Origin: Metaphire vulgaris
Taxonomy: Eukaryota; Annelida; Clitellata; Crassiclitellata; Megascolecidae
Direction: 5' to 3'
DNA length: 64,000 nt
Assembly: GCA_018105865.1 (NCBI GenBank)
Contig: CM030863.1
Location: forward strand, 1,914,601-1,978,600
Below, piece by piece: positions 51,717 to 58,182 of the stretch (within the stretch, counting starts at the first letter, position 1; every line of letters begins with the position of its first letter). Made by a program: the position numbers and the translations under genes. The notes under the pieces are model-generated. The model searched no databases. It was not told the origin of the DNA and saw nothing but the letters and a program-made list of their open reading frames with translations.

Positions 51717-54700
51717 ATATATAATTTTGAATGGTATCCTGCACAAATTAAGGTAGCATTTCAACTATTTTTCCTCGTAATTGCTTTGATTTTGATTCAT
51801 GCGTTCCTCTCATTTAAATTAGGTAAAAGCTCATCGCCAGTACGGAGGACCGCCTTCCCAATCGGCACGCCCCCAGGACGACCAGCCAGCAACCAGCAGG
51901 CCGGCGGTCATGGAAATGCATTTCACTCAACCTTGGTTCTACGGAAACCTGAATCGGCAGGAAGCCACTCGTCTGATAGAGCAGCAAGGCCTCATCAATG
52001 GGTTAGTTGGTTGGGGCTCATCCATATAATACGTACGCGAAAAGGTGTATTTTCACCCGCCCCACCCCGTTTGCACGCATAGTACATAAGCAAAATCTTG
52101 TAAATCCAACCCCCTTCCCATCGTCGGTGCATACGTACTATATGGATGGCCCCTTGGTGGTGGTCGTGATGCTGGCAATCGGGGCTTGAGCTAAGCTTCT
52201 GGGAATGACAATAATGACAATTAATGGATGTGTCTGAGCATGGGGTCGACTGTAAATGTACTTCTTTTTCGGCCATTTGCACTTTCAGTGGAGCATAGGC
52301 CACGGACGAGATCTTTCCATTTCACTCATTCCGTTACCCGGAGATCTAATTCGCTCCAGGTGTATCAATTTTCTTTAAGTTCTTTTTCTAGTGATCTTTT
52401 CCGTGTGGTTCATGGTTTTCTTGGTCTTTTTCCTTGATGGAAACCCAATGGTTTTCTCTCCGGTTCCTTTTTGATTTTTTTTCTGCTATTGATTCTTGGG
52501 GTGTCTCTTTCCACAGGCAATGTAAACAGCACTAAAATACTGCAAGGAAATATTTGAATTGCTTTGAATGGATCGGAGAAACGATGAAGTTTAATGGATG
52601 TCAGTTTAAATGAGATTCTAGTCATCCAGAATAAAATATCGCTGTTAATCTGATCCACAGCATCAGAGTCCCACTGCATCCTCACTAGGCTGATATGTTG
52701 ATACTGTACATTTCTGTAACACCAGTTGTATACATCCCAAAGTATACAGTATATCTTGCCTGTGTTTGTATTGTTTGTAGAGTGTTTGTTGTACGAAAGA
52801 GTCAGTCGATGGCAGGAGTTTACGTTCTGTCGTTTGCTCACAATCACAAAGTCAAACACTGTCCGATCTATAAGGTTGGTCAATGACAGACATCTGTGTG
52901 TATATAGAGTAGATCAATCAATGAATCAATCAATGAATCAATCAGTTGGTGTCAGAGGACGAGAAATGTCTCGAAATGCCACACGAGCATTAGTTTTGGA
53001 TTAATGCAAAGTTGAATTTCAGACGAGGCATTGGATAGTAAAGTAATGCAGTGGGAATACAAATGGGAAGACATGGAAACAGTTTTACCAGAACATTCAG
53101 TTCAGCATTCGGTTTTTGCGTCCAACTGCACTTTAGATCAAGAGTCATGACTCGGAATTTCGCATTTCATTCTGACAAATGGATTTAACGTTAATTCATA
53201 TTTTTGTCATGAGACTAGACCCTCTCAACAGTAAAAGTTGCTGGAATGTTCATGCTATGGTATACATTAGCCCCCATTTGCACCTCCATGTATGGGCTGA
53301 AGGTTTGGCATATGCTACCCTTCAGACAAAAGTGTTGAGCTCTTTTTGGGAATGCGTTAACCTAGTAAAAGGTGTTTTGACGAAGTGTTTGTAGTAATAA
53401 CATGATTTGAATACTTGGTGTTAGTAATGAATGACTCGGGGTAAAATATCATCGTGTTATCATAATGATCGATTGTACTTTATTTTATTTATTTAAGCTT
53501 GAAATTCTGTATGTAAAGAGTTACCTTAAGCTAGAGCCTATCCTTGATGTCCATTTTTGATGTCCATTAGTTTTGGGACAGTTTGCTGCTGCTTTGGTGA
53601 GGCATTTGTTATTTACACTGTATATTTGTGCACCGAAGTTTGGAAACAAAAGGACTCTTAAAATTCCTTCTAATGTAATAATCTGTTTATAAGCTTTTAC
53701 TATTTCTCGGTGTTTGAAAATATGTGGCATGTTTTGCCATCTGGTGCTGAAGCACTGCTTTAGCAGTATTGTCAATATGTGGCAGTGTTTATTCTAGGCC
53801 TTCTCTGGGGGGGGGGGGAATTTCCCTCCAAAGTTTTAAAATCCCCCAAATTTTTCTATATGTTGGCTGGGGATGGAAAGTTCCCCCAAAAAAGTGTGAA
53901 GACTCAGACCTTGTCCCCCCCTCCAAACATTTCAAAATCCCCCCAATGTCAAGGTGGCTAGAATAAACACTGAGTATGTGGGGTTTTTTCCATTAGTTTT
54001 TACTACTGTTTGAAATTGATTCCAGGTGGAAGAACCACTGTGTAGGGATCCCTTGCAGTGAACCTGCTAAAGTCTTTGAGACAACAGGCACTTTTCAGCC
54101 GATGATCAAAATTTGTGAGAATTTACATCGGCAACGTAAATACAGATTTCACCCTGATTGAGAGAAGCAGATATACTGATAATTCTCGTGTCATTGGGCA
54201 TTATGTCTTTGGGGTGTGGTGGAATTGTGGTAGGAATCTTTGTATGCAATCGGAGGGTTACAGGTTTAAATTTGACCCTGTCCACTGCATTGTGTCGTTG
54301 GGCAAGTTGTTCACCTCTAACTTGCTCCACACTTACAAATCTTTACTCTATGAGTGAATTAACATGTGTTAACAACCATGTAACATCAACAACAACAACA
54401 ACAACAACAACAATAATAATAATGCAATATATAGATATATCTACAATAATAATAATAATAATAATAGTAATAATAATAATAATGCAATATATAGATATAT
54501 CTACAATAATAATAATAATAGTAATAATAATAATAATAATGCAATATATAGATATATCTATCCACTCTGCAATTTCTTATTTTATTTTTGGTGTTTTTGA
54601 TCGTTGTAGGTTGAAGACAAAGACCAGTTCTACTACACACTGGACAATAGTGCTACAAAATTCATGGATCTGATTCAACTCGTCGATTTTTATCAGCTGA

Positions 54701-54753
54701 ACGCCGGCGCTCTGCCGACCGAACTGACGTACCACATAACAAAAATACTGTAG
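24384..54753 (+). CDS. GRB7/GRB10/GRB14-type adaptor (RA-PH-BPS-SH2)
   Basis: Thirteen coding exons (start ATG 24461, stop TAG 54751-54753) give 606 residues, near the 530-600 usual for vertebrate GRB7/10/14. All junctions are GT-AG and phase-consistent. Domains: acidic Ser-rich N-terminus with a PFPE motif (102-105); RA about 162-255 ([27 protein letters not shown]); PH about 296-398 ([17 protein letters not shown] to [10 protein letters not shown]); BPS about 400-500 ([10 protein letters not shown]); SH2 506-606 ([11 protein letters not shown], phosphotyrosine-binding Arg 533 in VFVVRKSQ). Family members bind activated receptor tyrosine kinases, including the insulin receptor, through BPS and SH2, Ras-type GTPases through RA and phosphoinositides through PH. 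An invertebrate copy would be a single pro-ortholog of the three vertebrate genes (inference). Intron 2 is 16.3 kb and full of transposons. No AATAAA seen within 1.4 kb after the stop. Confidence 0.95.
24681..24735. repeat. CATTA pentanucleotide repeat
   Basis: About 11 units of CATTA/CATTG begin 9 bases after the exon 1 donor. Confidence 0.9.
25221..25578. mobile_element. Tc1/mariner-like MITE with nested LINE tail
   Basis: The ends are CAGTGTAACTTTGTTATA and TATATTGAAGTTTTACTG, flanked by TA. Relatives are at 59277-59452 and, less clearly, 50062-50245. A minus-strand LINE fragment sits inside at about 25240-25440. Confidence 0.75.
25240..25440 (-). mobile_element. LINE ORF2 tail, minus strand
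   Basis: The minus frame reads [20 protein letters not shown], then [17 protein letters not shown] and a stop, the C-terminal signature of non-LTR retrotransposons. Confidence 0.7.
25585..25745. repeat. Minisatellite, AAGTGATTGAAGTAC-type unit
   Basis: About seven imperfect units of GTGATTGAAGTACTTAA or GTGATTGAATTGCTCA. Confidence 0.85.
26217..26280. repeat. AAT trinucleotide microsatellite
   Basis: About 21 perfect AAT units, ending 55 bases before the exon 2 acceptor. Confidence 0.95.
26336..26607 (+). CDS. GRB-like exon 2 (PFPE motif)
   Basis: The acceptor is GTGCCCAG and the donor GTAAGT. It is strikingly GC-rich compared with flanking introns. It encodes residues 71-161 with [12 protein letters not shown], matching the conserved N-terminal proline motif of the GRB7/10/14 family. 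Enters phase 1, exits phase 0. Confidence 0.9.
26791..26920. mobile_element. MITE with CATCCATATAGTA ends, copy 2
   Basis: GGGCTCATCCATATAGTACA at the left and GTACTATATGGATGAACCC at the right. Same family as 1256-1393. Confidence 0.8.
27432..27683. repeat. Compound ATT / TTG / ATC / CTT microsatellite
   Basis: About 250 bases of changing trinucleotide units. All ORFs across it are low-complexity noise. Confidence 0.95.
27748..27877. repeat. Tandem duplication, about 62-base unit
   Basis: TTGACTATTGGTAGAC, CCGTTTAGTCCTTACG and TCGCGATGCGTTGGTGG occur twice in tandem (27748 and 27811). Decayed further units continue to about 27990 (GTCGCGATGCGTTGATG). CpG-rich relative to surroundings. Confidence 0.85.
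28238..28293. repeat. TTA trinucleotide microsatellite
   Basis: About 18 perfect units. Confidence 0.95.
29205..29395 (-). mobile_element. LINE ORF2 tail, minus strand
   Basis: The minus frame, with one stop, reads [20 protein letters not shown] after a GRRAFS-like segment, the GP.LWN.LP motif of CR1/L2-type ORF2 ends. Confidence 0.55.
29436..29500. repeat. Perfect palindrome, 32-base arms, 1-base spacer
   Basis: The arm TTTATGTTCATACAATTTCA and its continuation (29436-29467) is matched exactly by its reverse complement at 29469-29500, with a single T between. It would extrude as a long hairpin. Confidence 0.95.
29898..29953. repeat. CA dinucleotide microsatellite
   Basis: Imperfect (CA)n. 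Confidence 0.9.
30262..30420. repeat. CT / TCTG compound microsatellite
   Basis: Long (CT)n with TCTG and TGTATC units at its edges. Confidence 0.95.
30465..30605 (-). mobile_element. LINE ORF2 tail (family a), copy 1
   Basis: The minus frame reads [20 protein letters not shown], then [16 protein letters not shown]. Copies 2 and 3 are at 35605-35775 and 36095-36160 in the same orientation. Confidence 0.75.
30917..30996. mobile_element. 80-base palindromic MITE, copy 3
   Basis: TTAACCCCTTAACC at the left, ACGGGGTTAA at the right, with core AACTCAATGTAAAATGGAC. Inverted with respect to copy 1. Confidence 0.85.
31095..31315 (+). mobile_element. tRNA-derived SINE (family 1), 5'-truncated
   Basis: It starts at the B-box region CGTGGTTCAACTCCCGGCCG and follows the 9276 copy through GGTGGAAGGAAAGGCGGCG to GGCACTGAGCCTATGGAG-like sequence. 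Confidence 0.8.
31800..31900. repeat. GACA-type microsatellite
   Basis: GACAGA and GAGAGACAGAC units with interruptions. Confidence 0.85.
32577..32700. repeat. GA and GACA microsatellite
   Basis: (GA)n followed by (GACA)n; flanking 32310-32575 is also GA-rich and locally duplicated (ATTTCTC...CTTCATCTTGA at 32250 and 32440). Confidence 0.95.
32801..33140. mobile_element. hAT-like MITE (GGGGTGGGTAAACT ends)
   Basis: CCGGGGTGGGTAAACTACAG at the left and AAGTTTCCCCACCTCTG at the right. The flanks CTCTAGCC and CTCTAGTC agree at 7 of 8. Confidence 0.7.
33213..33298. repeat. AAT trinucleotide microsatellite
   Basis: About 28 perfect units. Confidence 0.95.
33340..33815 (+). mobile_element. LINE reverse transcriptase C-terminal fragment
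   Basis: The plus frame reads [20 protein letters not shown], then [27 protein letters not shown] and [13 protein letters not shown], a classic series at the end of non-LTR retrotransposon ORF2. A stop at about 33661 interrupts it. The frame after the stop continues with MLEWMFDT and ends in GAAGAAGAAGA. 5'-truncated and dead. Confidence 0.85.
33856..33934. repeat. AAT then AAC microsatellite
   Basis: About 22 AAT units then four AAC units. Confidence 0.95.
34619..34805. repeat. CT then TA microsatellite
   Basis: (CT)n to about 34660 followed by imperfect (TA)n. Confidence 0.9.
35605..35775 (-). mobile_element. LINE ORF2 tail (family a), copy 2
   Basis: It shares AGGCAGGTTTTGTATTCCAA, TGCCATTCATTCCTGTTCAT and GTGGTCTTCCCTTGGTCTTT with the 30465 copy. 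ATTTAATATGACGATA is inserted mid-way. That phrase also occurs at 34850-34865. Confidence 0.75.
36095..36160 (-). mobile_element. LINE ORF2 tail (family a), copy 3, short
   Basis: TTAAGTCTTTATAGTCCTTT and CCATCATCCAG match the other two copies. Confidence 0.6.
37047..37224. mobile_element. hAT-like MITE (CAGTGGCGGCTCCA ends), copy
   Basis: CAGTGGCGGCTCCAGGATTT at the left, GGAGCCGCCACTG at the right, with an exact 8-base duplication ATGTGTGT at both flanks. Near-identical to the element at 59602-59793. Confidence 0.9.
37641..37930 (+). mobile_element. tRNA-derived SINE (family 2)
   Basis: The A-box-like TGATAGCAGAGTGGTAACAA and B-box GGTTCGATCCC (37698-37708) mark a tRNA-like head. The body reads GGTCGACTCAGCCTTA, GGTAAAACGTGGG and CGGAACCCAACGCTTGG. 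A minus-strand relative is at 1455-1735. Confidence 0.8.
37995..38110 (+). mobile_element. 5S rRNA-like SINE head
   Basis: AAACCAAAGTTAAGCAGAAT and GCTTGGACGGGTGACCGTG correspond to the conserved 3' half of 5S rRNA (CCGAAGTTAAGC..., TGGATGGGTGACCGCC). It is too diverged and too short to be a functional 5S gene. Best read as a 5S-derived retroposon (SINE3-like) or pseudogene. Confidence 0.65.
38886..39160. mobile_element. Foldback element with telomere-like core
   Basis: About ten tandem 16-17 base units ACAAAATGTCATGGGG form the left arm. The core is GGTTTAGGGTTAGGGTTAGA. The right arm carries the inverted unit (CCCCATGACATTTTGTCC). No coding capacity. Confidence 0.8.
39738..39850. repeat. 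GTAT and TA microsatellites
   Basis: (GTAT)n, then interrupted (TA)n to about 39850. Confidence 0.9.
40303..40365. repeat. GT dinucleotide microsatellite
   Basis: Interrupted (GT)n. Confidence 0.9.
40761..40935. mobile_element. hAT-like MITE (CAGGGG ends), copy 2
   Basis: CAGGGGCATAGATAGCCAGG to TGTCGCTACGCCCTG, with an exact 8-base duplication CTGATCAA on both sides. Core TATATACCGATATACCCC. Confidence 0.9.
41568..41790. mobile_element. Foldback element with telomere-like core, 2
   Basis: The arms are built of GTGCGCAAACTNCTGG-like units: AGTATGCGCACCAGTAGTTT at the left and the inverse, AACTACTGGTGCGCATACT, at the right. The core has GGGTTAGGATTAGAGTTAGG and then CCTAACCCTAACCCTTACCC, telomeric-type repeats facing each other. 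Confidence 0.85.
42122..42182. repeat. Degenerate CCCTAA telomere-like tract
   Basis: About ten units of CCCTGA/CCCTAA in tandem, between GTTATCCGGAC (42081) and CCGATAACGCGG (42199), which may be the remains of inverted arms. Confidence 0.7.
42955..43117 (+). CDS. GRB-like exon 3 (RA domain, first half)
   Basis: Residues 162-215: [19 protein letters not shown] begins the ubiquitin-like RA fold, and [14 protein letters not shown] is the family's signature. The donor GTAAGT is in phase 1. Confidence 0.95.
43128..43398. repeat. Minisatellite, about 60-base unit, left part
   Basis: Units TTAGATTTCTACTGTTTTTT and GTTAGAATTCTACTGGATTT recur about every 60 bases. The array resumes at 44124-44240, so it has been split by the element between. 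Confidence 0.85.
43399..44123. mobile_element. TA-flanked element carrying duplicated integrase-like fragment
   Basis: The ends CCGTATATACTCGCGTATAA and TTATATGCGAGTATATACGG are inverted with TA at each border, as in Tc1/mariner MITEs. Inside, a unit of about 222 bases (43579 and 43801) occurs twice in tandem. On the minus strand each copy reads [19 protein letters not shown], which resembles the retroviral-type integrase core around its second catalytic Asp. It is a captured fragment and not an intact gene. Confidence 0.75.
44124..44240. repeat. Minisatellite, about 60-base unit, right part
   Basis: Two further units continue the 43128 array. Confidence 0.8.
44646..44794. mobile_element. 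MITE with CCATCCATTAATGACGTC ends
   Basis: GGGAGCCATCCATTAATGAC at the left, ATGACGTCATTTATGGATGG then CCCC at the right, about 149 bases apart. The core GGGGAGAGGGG motif recalls the 7658 element. Confidence 0.8.
45201..45325 (+). CDS. GRB-like exon 4 (RA domain, second half)
   Basis: Residues 216-257: [17 protein letters not shown] and [17 protein letters not shown], as in GRB10 and GRB14. Acceptor ATTTCAG, donor GTAAGT, exit phase 0. Confidence 0.95.
45391..45735. mobile_element. Tc1/mariner-like foldback family, single arm
   Basis: TACAGTACTGCTGAAAAAAT, then the left arm of the 20719 family through GCGTTCGAAATGCCACGAAA. The right arm is missing. Lies in GRB-like intron 4, 66 bases past the exon 4 donor. 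Confidence 0.8.
45895..45927. repeat. AAT microsatellite
   Basis: Eleven AAT units. Confidence 0.9.
46128..46226 (+). CDS. GRB-like exon 5 (RA-PH linker)
   Basis: Residues 258-290, starting [16 protein letters not shown]; the FPEQMV motif follows the RA domain in family members. Acceptor TTTGCAG, donor GTAGAT. Confidence 0.9.
46936..47052 (+). CDS. GRB-like exon 6 (PH start)
   Basis: Residues 291-329: [20 protein letters not shown] and [16 protein letters not shown], strands 1-3 of the PH domain. Acceptor CCAATCAG, donor GTGAGC, phase 0 throughout. The longest ORF over this stretch is in a different frame; this frame is fixed by the neighbours. Confidence 0.95.
47890..48000 (+). CDS. GRB-like exon 7 (PH middle)
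   Basis: Residues 330-366: [19 protein letters not shown] and [11 protein letters not shown]. Acceptor TTGCTAG, donor GTGCGT. A MITE begins 13 bases into the following intron. Confidence 0.95.
48014..48170. mobile_element. Tc1/mariner-like MITE (CAGTGGATCCC ends)
   Basis: CAGTGGATCCCACTTAATCG and ATTAAGCGGGTTTCACTG are inverted, TA-flanked ends. It starts 13 bases past the exon 7 donor site. Confidence 0.8.
48535..48810. repeat. Minisatellite, GACAATGACGATGAG unit
   Basis: About 18 units of 15 bases (GACAATGACGATGAG or GACAATGACAACAAG). Every frame is open on one strand or the other, which explains the long repetitive ORFs here. None starts or splices convincingly. Confidence 0.95.
48863..48938. 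mobile_element. Mariner-like mini-MITE
   Basis: CAGGGTGGCGCAAAAAAACC and CGTTTTTTTGCGCGGCCCTG are inverted ends only 76 bases apart overall, with TA at both borders. Confidence 0.85.
49354..49452 (+). CDS. GRB-like exon 8 (PH C-terminal helix)
   Basis: Residues 367-399: [20 protein letters not shown] then TGMRFIK. It includes the near-invariant Trp of the PH helix and the LFCAEDEQ.R..WM family signature. Donor GTAAGA. Confidence 0.95.
49882..49968 (+). CDS. GRB-like exon 9 (BPS region start)
   Basis: Residues 400-428, [20 protein letters not shown] and following. The acceptor is TTTCCAG; the donor GTTTGT is less typical, but phase and position are consistent. Confidence 0.85.
50062..50245. 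mobile_element. Tc1/mariner-like MITE, TTGTTATAAC type
   Basis: AGTAGAACTTTGTTATAACA at the left and TGTTATAACGAAGTTTGTT at the right, like 59277-59452. The right end is decayed. Confidence 0.6.
50273..50343. mobile_element. 80-base palindromic MITE, copy 4
   Basis: TTAACCCCTTAACTGG at the left, CCAGTTAAGGGGATAA at the right, core AACTCAATGTAAAATGGAC. Confidence 0.85.
50505..50605. repeat. Minisatellite, GTAGTAGGTGGTAGGTAG unit
   Basis: GTAGTAGGTGGTAGGTAGTA followed by ATAAATAAAGTA, about three units. Confidence 0.85.
51215..51334 (+). CDS. GRB-like exon 10 (BPS core)
   Basis: Residues 429-468: [20 protein letters not shown] and [13 protein letters not shown], the BPS element that binds the kinase domain of insulin-type receptors in vertebrate relatives. 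Acceptor CTCCAG, donor GTATGC. Confidence 0.95.
51430..51735. repeat. TA/GT dinucleotide repeat region
   Basis: Several (TA)n blocks with a (GT)n block, about 300 bases, within GRB-like intron 10. Confidence 0.9.
51823..52001 (+). CDS. GRB-like exon 11 (SH2 start)
   Basis: Residues 469-527: a Pro/Gln-rich linker, then [20 protein letters not shown], the first helix of the SH2 domain. The donor GTTAGT is in phase 2. A MITE starts at 52013, 12 bases past the exon. Confidence 0.95.
52013..52154. mobile_element. MITE with CATCCATATAGTA ends, copy 3
   Basis: GGGGCTCATCCATATAATAC to GTACTATATGGATGGCCCC. The element begins 12 bases after the last base of exon 11. Confidence 0.85.
52255..52500 (-). 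mobile_element. LINE ORF2 tail, minus strand
   Basis: The minus frame reads [20 protein letters not shown] after a WSELDLRV segment, a C-terminal LINE pattern. It has an internal stop. Confidence 0.55.
52781..52874 (+). CDS. GRB-like exon 12 (SH2 Arg strand)
   Basis: Residues 528-559: [19 protein letters not shown] and [12 protein letters not shown]. Arg 533 is the phosphotyrosine-binding residue of the FLVR motif, here FVVR. Acceptor TTTGTAG, donor GTTGGT. Confidence 0.95.
53783..53972. mobile_element. MITE with CAGTGTTTATTCTAG ends, copy 1
   Basis: CAGTGTTTATTCTAGGCCTT to GGCTAGAATAAACACTG. Poly-G and poly-C blocks lie inside. The flanks AATATGTGG and AGTATGTGG are similar. Copy 2 at 56620-56801 is about 90% alike by eye. 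Confidence 0.85.
54386..54562. repeat. Compound microsatellite with three 26-base units
   Basis: AATGCAATATATAGATATAT followed by CTA occurs three times, separated by AAT runs, ending 47 bases before the exon 13 acceptor. Confidence 0.9.
54610..54753 (+). CDS. GRB-like exon 13 (SH2 end, stop)
   Basis: Residues 560-606: [35 protein letters not shown], ending ITKIL and TAG. The length and ending match the short C-termini of GRB7/10/14. Confidence 0.95.
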   Translation, partial: VEDKDQFYYTLDNSATKFMDLIQLVDFYQLNAGALPTELTYHITKIL

Positions 54754-56619
54754 GGAACACTAACACTGAGATTGTGAAATGCGCAACATCTTCTTTGTTT
54801 AACATGTTCTTCAAAATGTGGTTTCACTTTAGAAGGTCGGCCAAATTGAATATGCTGGTGCTATATAGTGAAGCTTAAGAGGTGTAAAACTCGGTTATTT
54901 GTTGCTTTTTCTAGTGTTTTATGTCATGCTAGTGTTGTCCAGTGTTCAGGGATAGTGTACATTGCATACTGGGAGTGAGAAATGGACAGCAAGCTACAAC
55001 CTTCATGGGACTGTTGGGAGTGACTTGTGCTAAGCTGAAAATTGACTTGTGTTACGATAATGATGATCTGGTGAAGCATTGTAACTCGAGTGTAGCACTT
55101 GAAGCACGTTTGCACTTGAGCAGGTTACGAGCCGCGAGTAATTACATGTGTAACGGATCTTTGTTGGTCGTGTGTGTTTGTTTCTGCCAGTCGATGTATC
55201 GTACCGTTCAACTGCTTCTGGCACAAAGGCCGAGCGTTAGCTTGAAAATATTTGAGACTCTAGTCAGAAAGAACTCGAGCATGTTGTGCTGAATTCATGA
55301 ATCTGTTACATAGTAATTTATCTTGTGGACAAAACCTTGTAGCTTATGCGCTACTTTTGTCACGCGATATTGAAACTGTCGAAAGCTATTTTTCTCATGG
55401 TTGTTCGTTCATCTTTGATCTTCCTTCACTTTTAAATATCTTCATCGGTGTAACATGAAGATGTCTGTGAATTATTTTGTTTAGGGAATCATGATGAGAA
55501 TCATTTAATTTTTATTTTCAGTTTTATAGCGGTTTGTTTCGAACGTTGTCATGTCGTGAAATTTTTACTCTATAGTTGATAATAATAGTCTCGATAACAA
55601 GAAATGACCCACAAGCAAAAATCTTCATTTGATTGGCATGTGCAACTTGTTGTGCTAAACTGAAAATTTACTTATGTTACGATGATGTTGATCTAGTAAA
55701 GCTTTGTAAATCCAGGGTAACACTTGGCATACACATACACCTGTGTACGTTCCAAGTACCGATTACATGTGCAATCTCATTATTGATTATCTCCTGATTA
55801 TTTCTGTTAAAATACAAGAGGTTCTCGTTTTTGAGGTTGATGACTTGCATGACAAGTGCATGCACAATGTTTAACCATTGGTCACGTTTTATGTTTTGAA
55901 CCTCTTTCGGAGAAAAGAAAATCATAGCCTTGAAAACAAAGTATCGAACATTTTCTATCACTTCATAAGTTACAGTTAATCTCAAAATATCTGTTAAATT
56001 AGCATTTTGCTTTTCTGTTAGTTTTGTCAGTTTGTTGTTATTTTTGAAGAAATTATTCCCGTATTTGGATGGCATGTCTTCAGAAGTTAGGTTCTGTGGA
56101 TTCGAATCCTTGCGGCGGTACAAATTGTTCAACAGTCATCGAGTTACATCGTTCATTAGTTGTGTGCGCCTAAGTTATCTGTTAATTCTACTAACATCTA
56201 CTTTAATATAACTGCATGAAATATTTTATTTATCGGTAAGACTGCCCTACGTTGATTATTTTACCAACCCTGTATTCAGTCTGGGTTCTGTGAACAGGCA
56301 CAATCTACTTTATTTTGGGATTCATCCCAATGTCAATTCACTAAGATTTTGTGTTTAGCCCCCCCCCCATATAGGCATAAACTTCTGTTTTGCCACTAGG
56401 CTCAAAGCCCCCACCTTTTGAGAGATTGCCATAAGGAAGGTGAAGGTATTGTGGTTGGCCCCCACTTCATCCAGTTTTACGCCTCTGCTACCCTTCGCCC
56501 CACCACAACATGTGTCACCGTGCGTACAGCGCTATATAAATTGTCCTGGATAATAATAACATGTTTCGGTATGACACCCCAGCTGTGGTTGAAAATTTGG
56601 TTTTTGCATGTCCATCCCA
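54754..56619. other. 3' flank of the GRB-like gene with diverged duplication
   Basis: Probable 3' UTR and beyond. A block at 55028-55105 (GTGCTAAGCTGAAAATTGAC...) recurs in diverged form at 55652-55729 (GTGCTAAACTGAAAATTTAC...), 624 bases apart. A 151-codon open frame on the minus strand (56132-55677) has no conventional start at its head and no splice support; not called as a gene. Confidence 0.55.
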
Positions 56620-56801
56620 CAGTGTTTATTCTAGGCCTTCTCTGGGGGAATTCCCCCCCCCCAAAGTTTTAAAATTCCCCAAATTTTTTATATGTTTCAT
56701 TGGGGGATGAAAATCCCCCCAAAAAAATTGTGACGACTCAGACCTTGTCCCCCCAAACATTTCAAAATCCCCCGATGTCAAGGTGGCTAGAATAAACACT
56801 G
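56620..56801. mobile_element. MITE with CAGTGTTTATTCTAG ends, copy 2
   Basis: CAGTGTTTATTCTAGGCCTT to GGCTAGAATAAACACTG, with TCCATCCC close to both ends. Confidence 0.85.
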
Positions 56802-56821
56802 TCCATCCCCTGACAGAGGCA

Positions 56822-56986
56822 CAGTGTTTTATCCAGACTCCAGGCCTTTGAGGGTGGGGGGCGGAATTGACTTTGCTGGAGGGCAGATTAAATGAAAAAA
56901 TTTGTGTCAGTGCCAAAATTGGGGGGGGGCGGAATTTCGAGGTTTGGGGAAAAATCTCCCGCCTAACAGGCCTGTATAAAGCACTG
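56822..56986. mobile_element. hAT-like MITE (CAGTGTTTTATCCAGAC ends), copy 2
   Basis: It begins CAGTGTTTTATCCAGACTCC and ends CTGTATAAAGCACTG. The flanks CAGAGGCA and CAGAGGCG agree at 7 of 8. Confidence 0.75.
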
Positions 56987-57307
56987 CAGAGGCGGGCCAC
57001 CGAAACTGTGTCCTAGTTATACAGCTGATCAAACAAGGTATTTTCTCTTCCTGGTAGATATTGCCTTCTCTCTGTTACATGCCCAAGGTCCAACGAAAAC
57101 AAACCTCATTCGGGAAACAAGATATTGCTTGGGTCAATTTCTGCCCCACACCCCGCCTAGGGATTGTGCCGTATTTGTGATGAACACGCCGGCTGGTGAC
57201 TTCTTGACAACCCTGCGTTTTATCAGTTTGCAGTGGTCGTATTGGCGGCGCCGTGTTGGCCATTAGACCTACAACCCCGTGTGCTTCGTAGATGTATTTT
57301 ACGTTAC

Positions 57308-57625
57308 CAGTGGCGGTTCCACGTGGGGGATGAGTGGGGATGCATCCTCCCACCGGACTTCCGGACTTTTTTCGCCTGTGAACCATATTTTTGGGTAAAA
57401 TTCTAGTAAAACTACGTTGAAAAAACTGCGGATTACCTTTTTGCTTGTCAACCAATTTTTTTGGGATAAAAGTGTAGTAAAATTAGGGGAAAATTCCCTT
57501 TTAACAGCCTTTTTCTGGACAAAGTTTATTGATTTTTTCCTTCTCTATTCACCCCCCCCCCCCCCACCAACATCCTATGAATTCATTTCATCCCGCCCCA
57601 CCAAGAAATCCTGGAACCGACACTG
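57308..57625. mobile_element. hAT-like MITE (CAGTGGCGGTTCCA ends)
   Basis: CAGTGGCGGTTCCACGTGGG to CCTGGAACCGACACTG, with exact 8-base flanks TACGTTAC on both sides. A further incomplete relative starts at about 57825 (CAGTGGCGTTCCAACATG). Confidence 0.9.
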
Positions 57626-58079
57626 TACGTTACATTGTTTCGTGAATCGGGTCTTCTCTTTTGAATCTTGTTTGGATTGAGTTTTTGCCGATCGAATGCA
57701 TTCTGTGGACAGTTTCAGTTGCAAAGTTTTCATTATTATTGATTTGATTCAATCAATCAAGTAATTAATTCGGCGTGTTTCTTTTCATTGAAATAATATT
57801 GACGTAAGATAAATGCAGTAGAAGCCAGTGGCGTTCCAACATGTTGATGATTGGGGATGCATCCCCCCACCGGGGTTCCGGATGACCATTTTGCTTGTCA
57901 ACCTATTTTCTGGTGGGTTTTTTTAAAGAAAATTTAGTGAAAAATACTGGTCATTGTTAGTGTTTTGCCCACTAAATGTTAATATACCAGATAAGCCCAA
58001 CAAGCAAAATAAGGTCATTTGCAGTATTTTTCACTAAATCTAGGCATTAAAAATCCCCATTGGTCTTTCTAACTTAGTT

Positions 58080-58086
58080 ATTATTG

Positions 58087-58180
<94 letters not shown>

Positions 58181-58182
58181 CC
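58080..58182. repeat. ATT then AGT microsatellite
   Basis: About 20 ATT then 13 AGT units. Confidence 0.95.

Noticed and set aside
52410..52883. 157-codon minus-strand ORF
   Set aside because: It overlaps the SH2 exon in antisense and a LINE tail; it is not a coherent protein.
55677..56132. 151-codon minus-strand ORF
   Set aside because: Its head is not ATG, there are no splice sites at its borders and no recognisable domain; it lies in AT-rich 3' flank.
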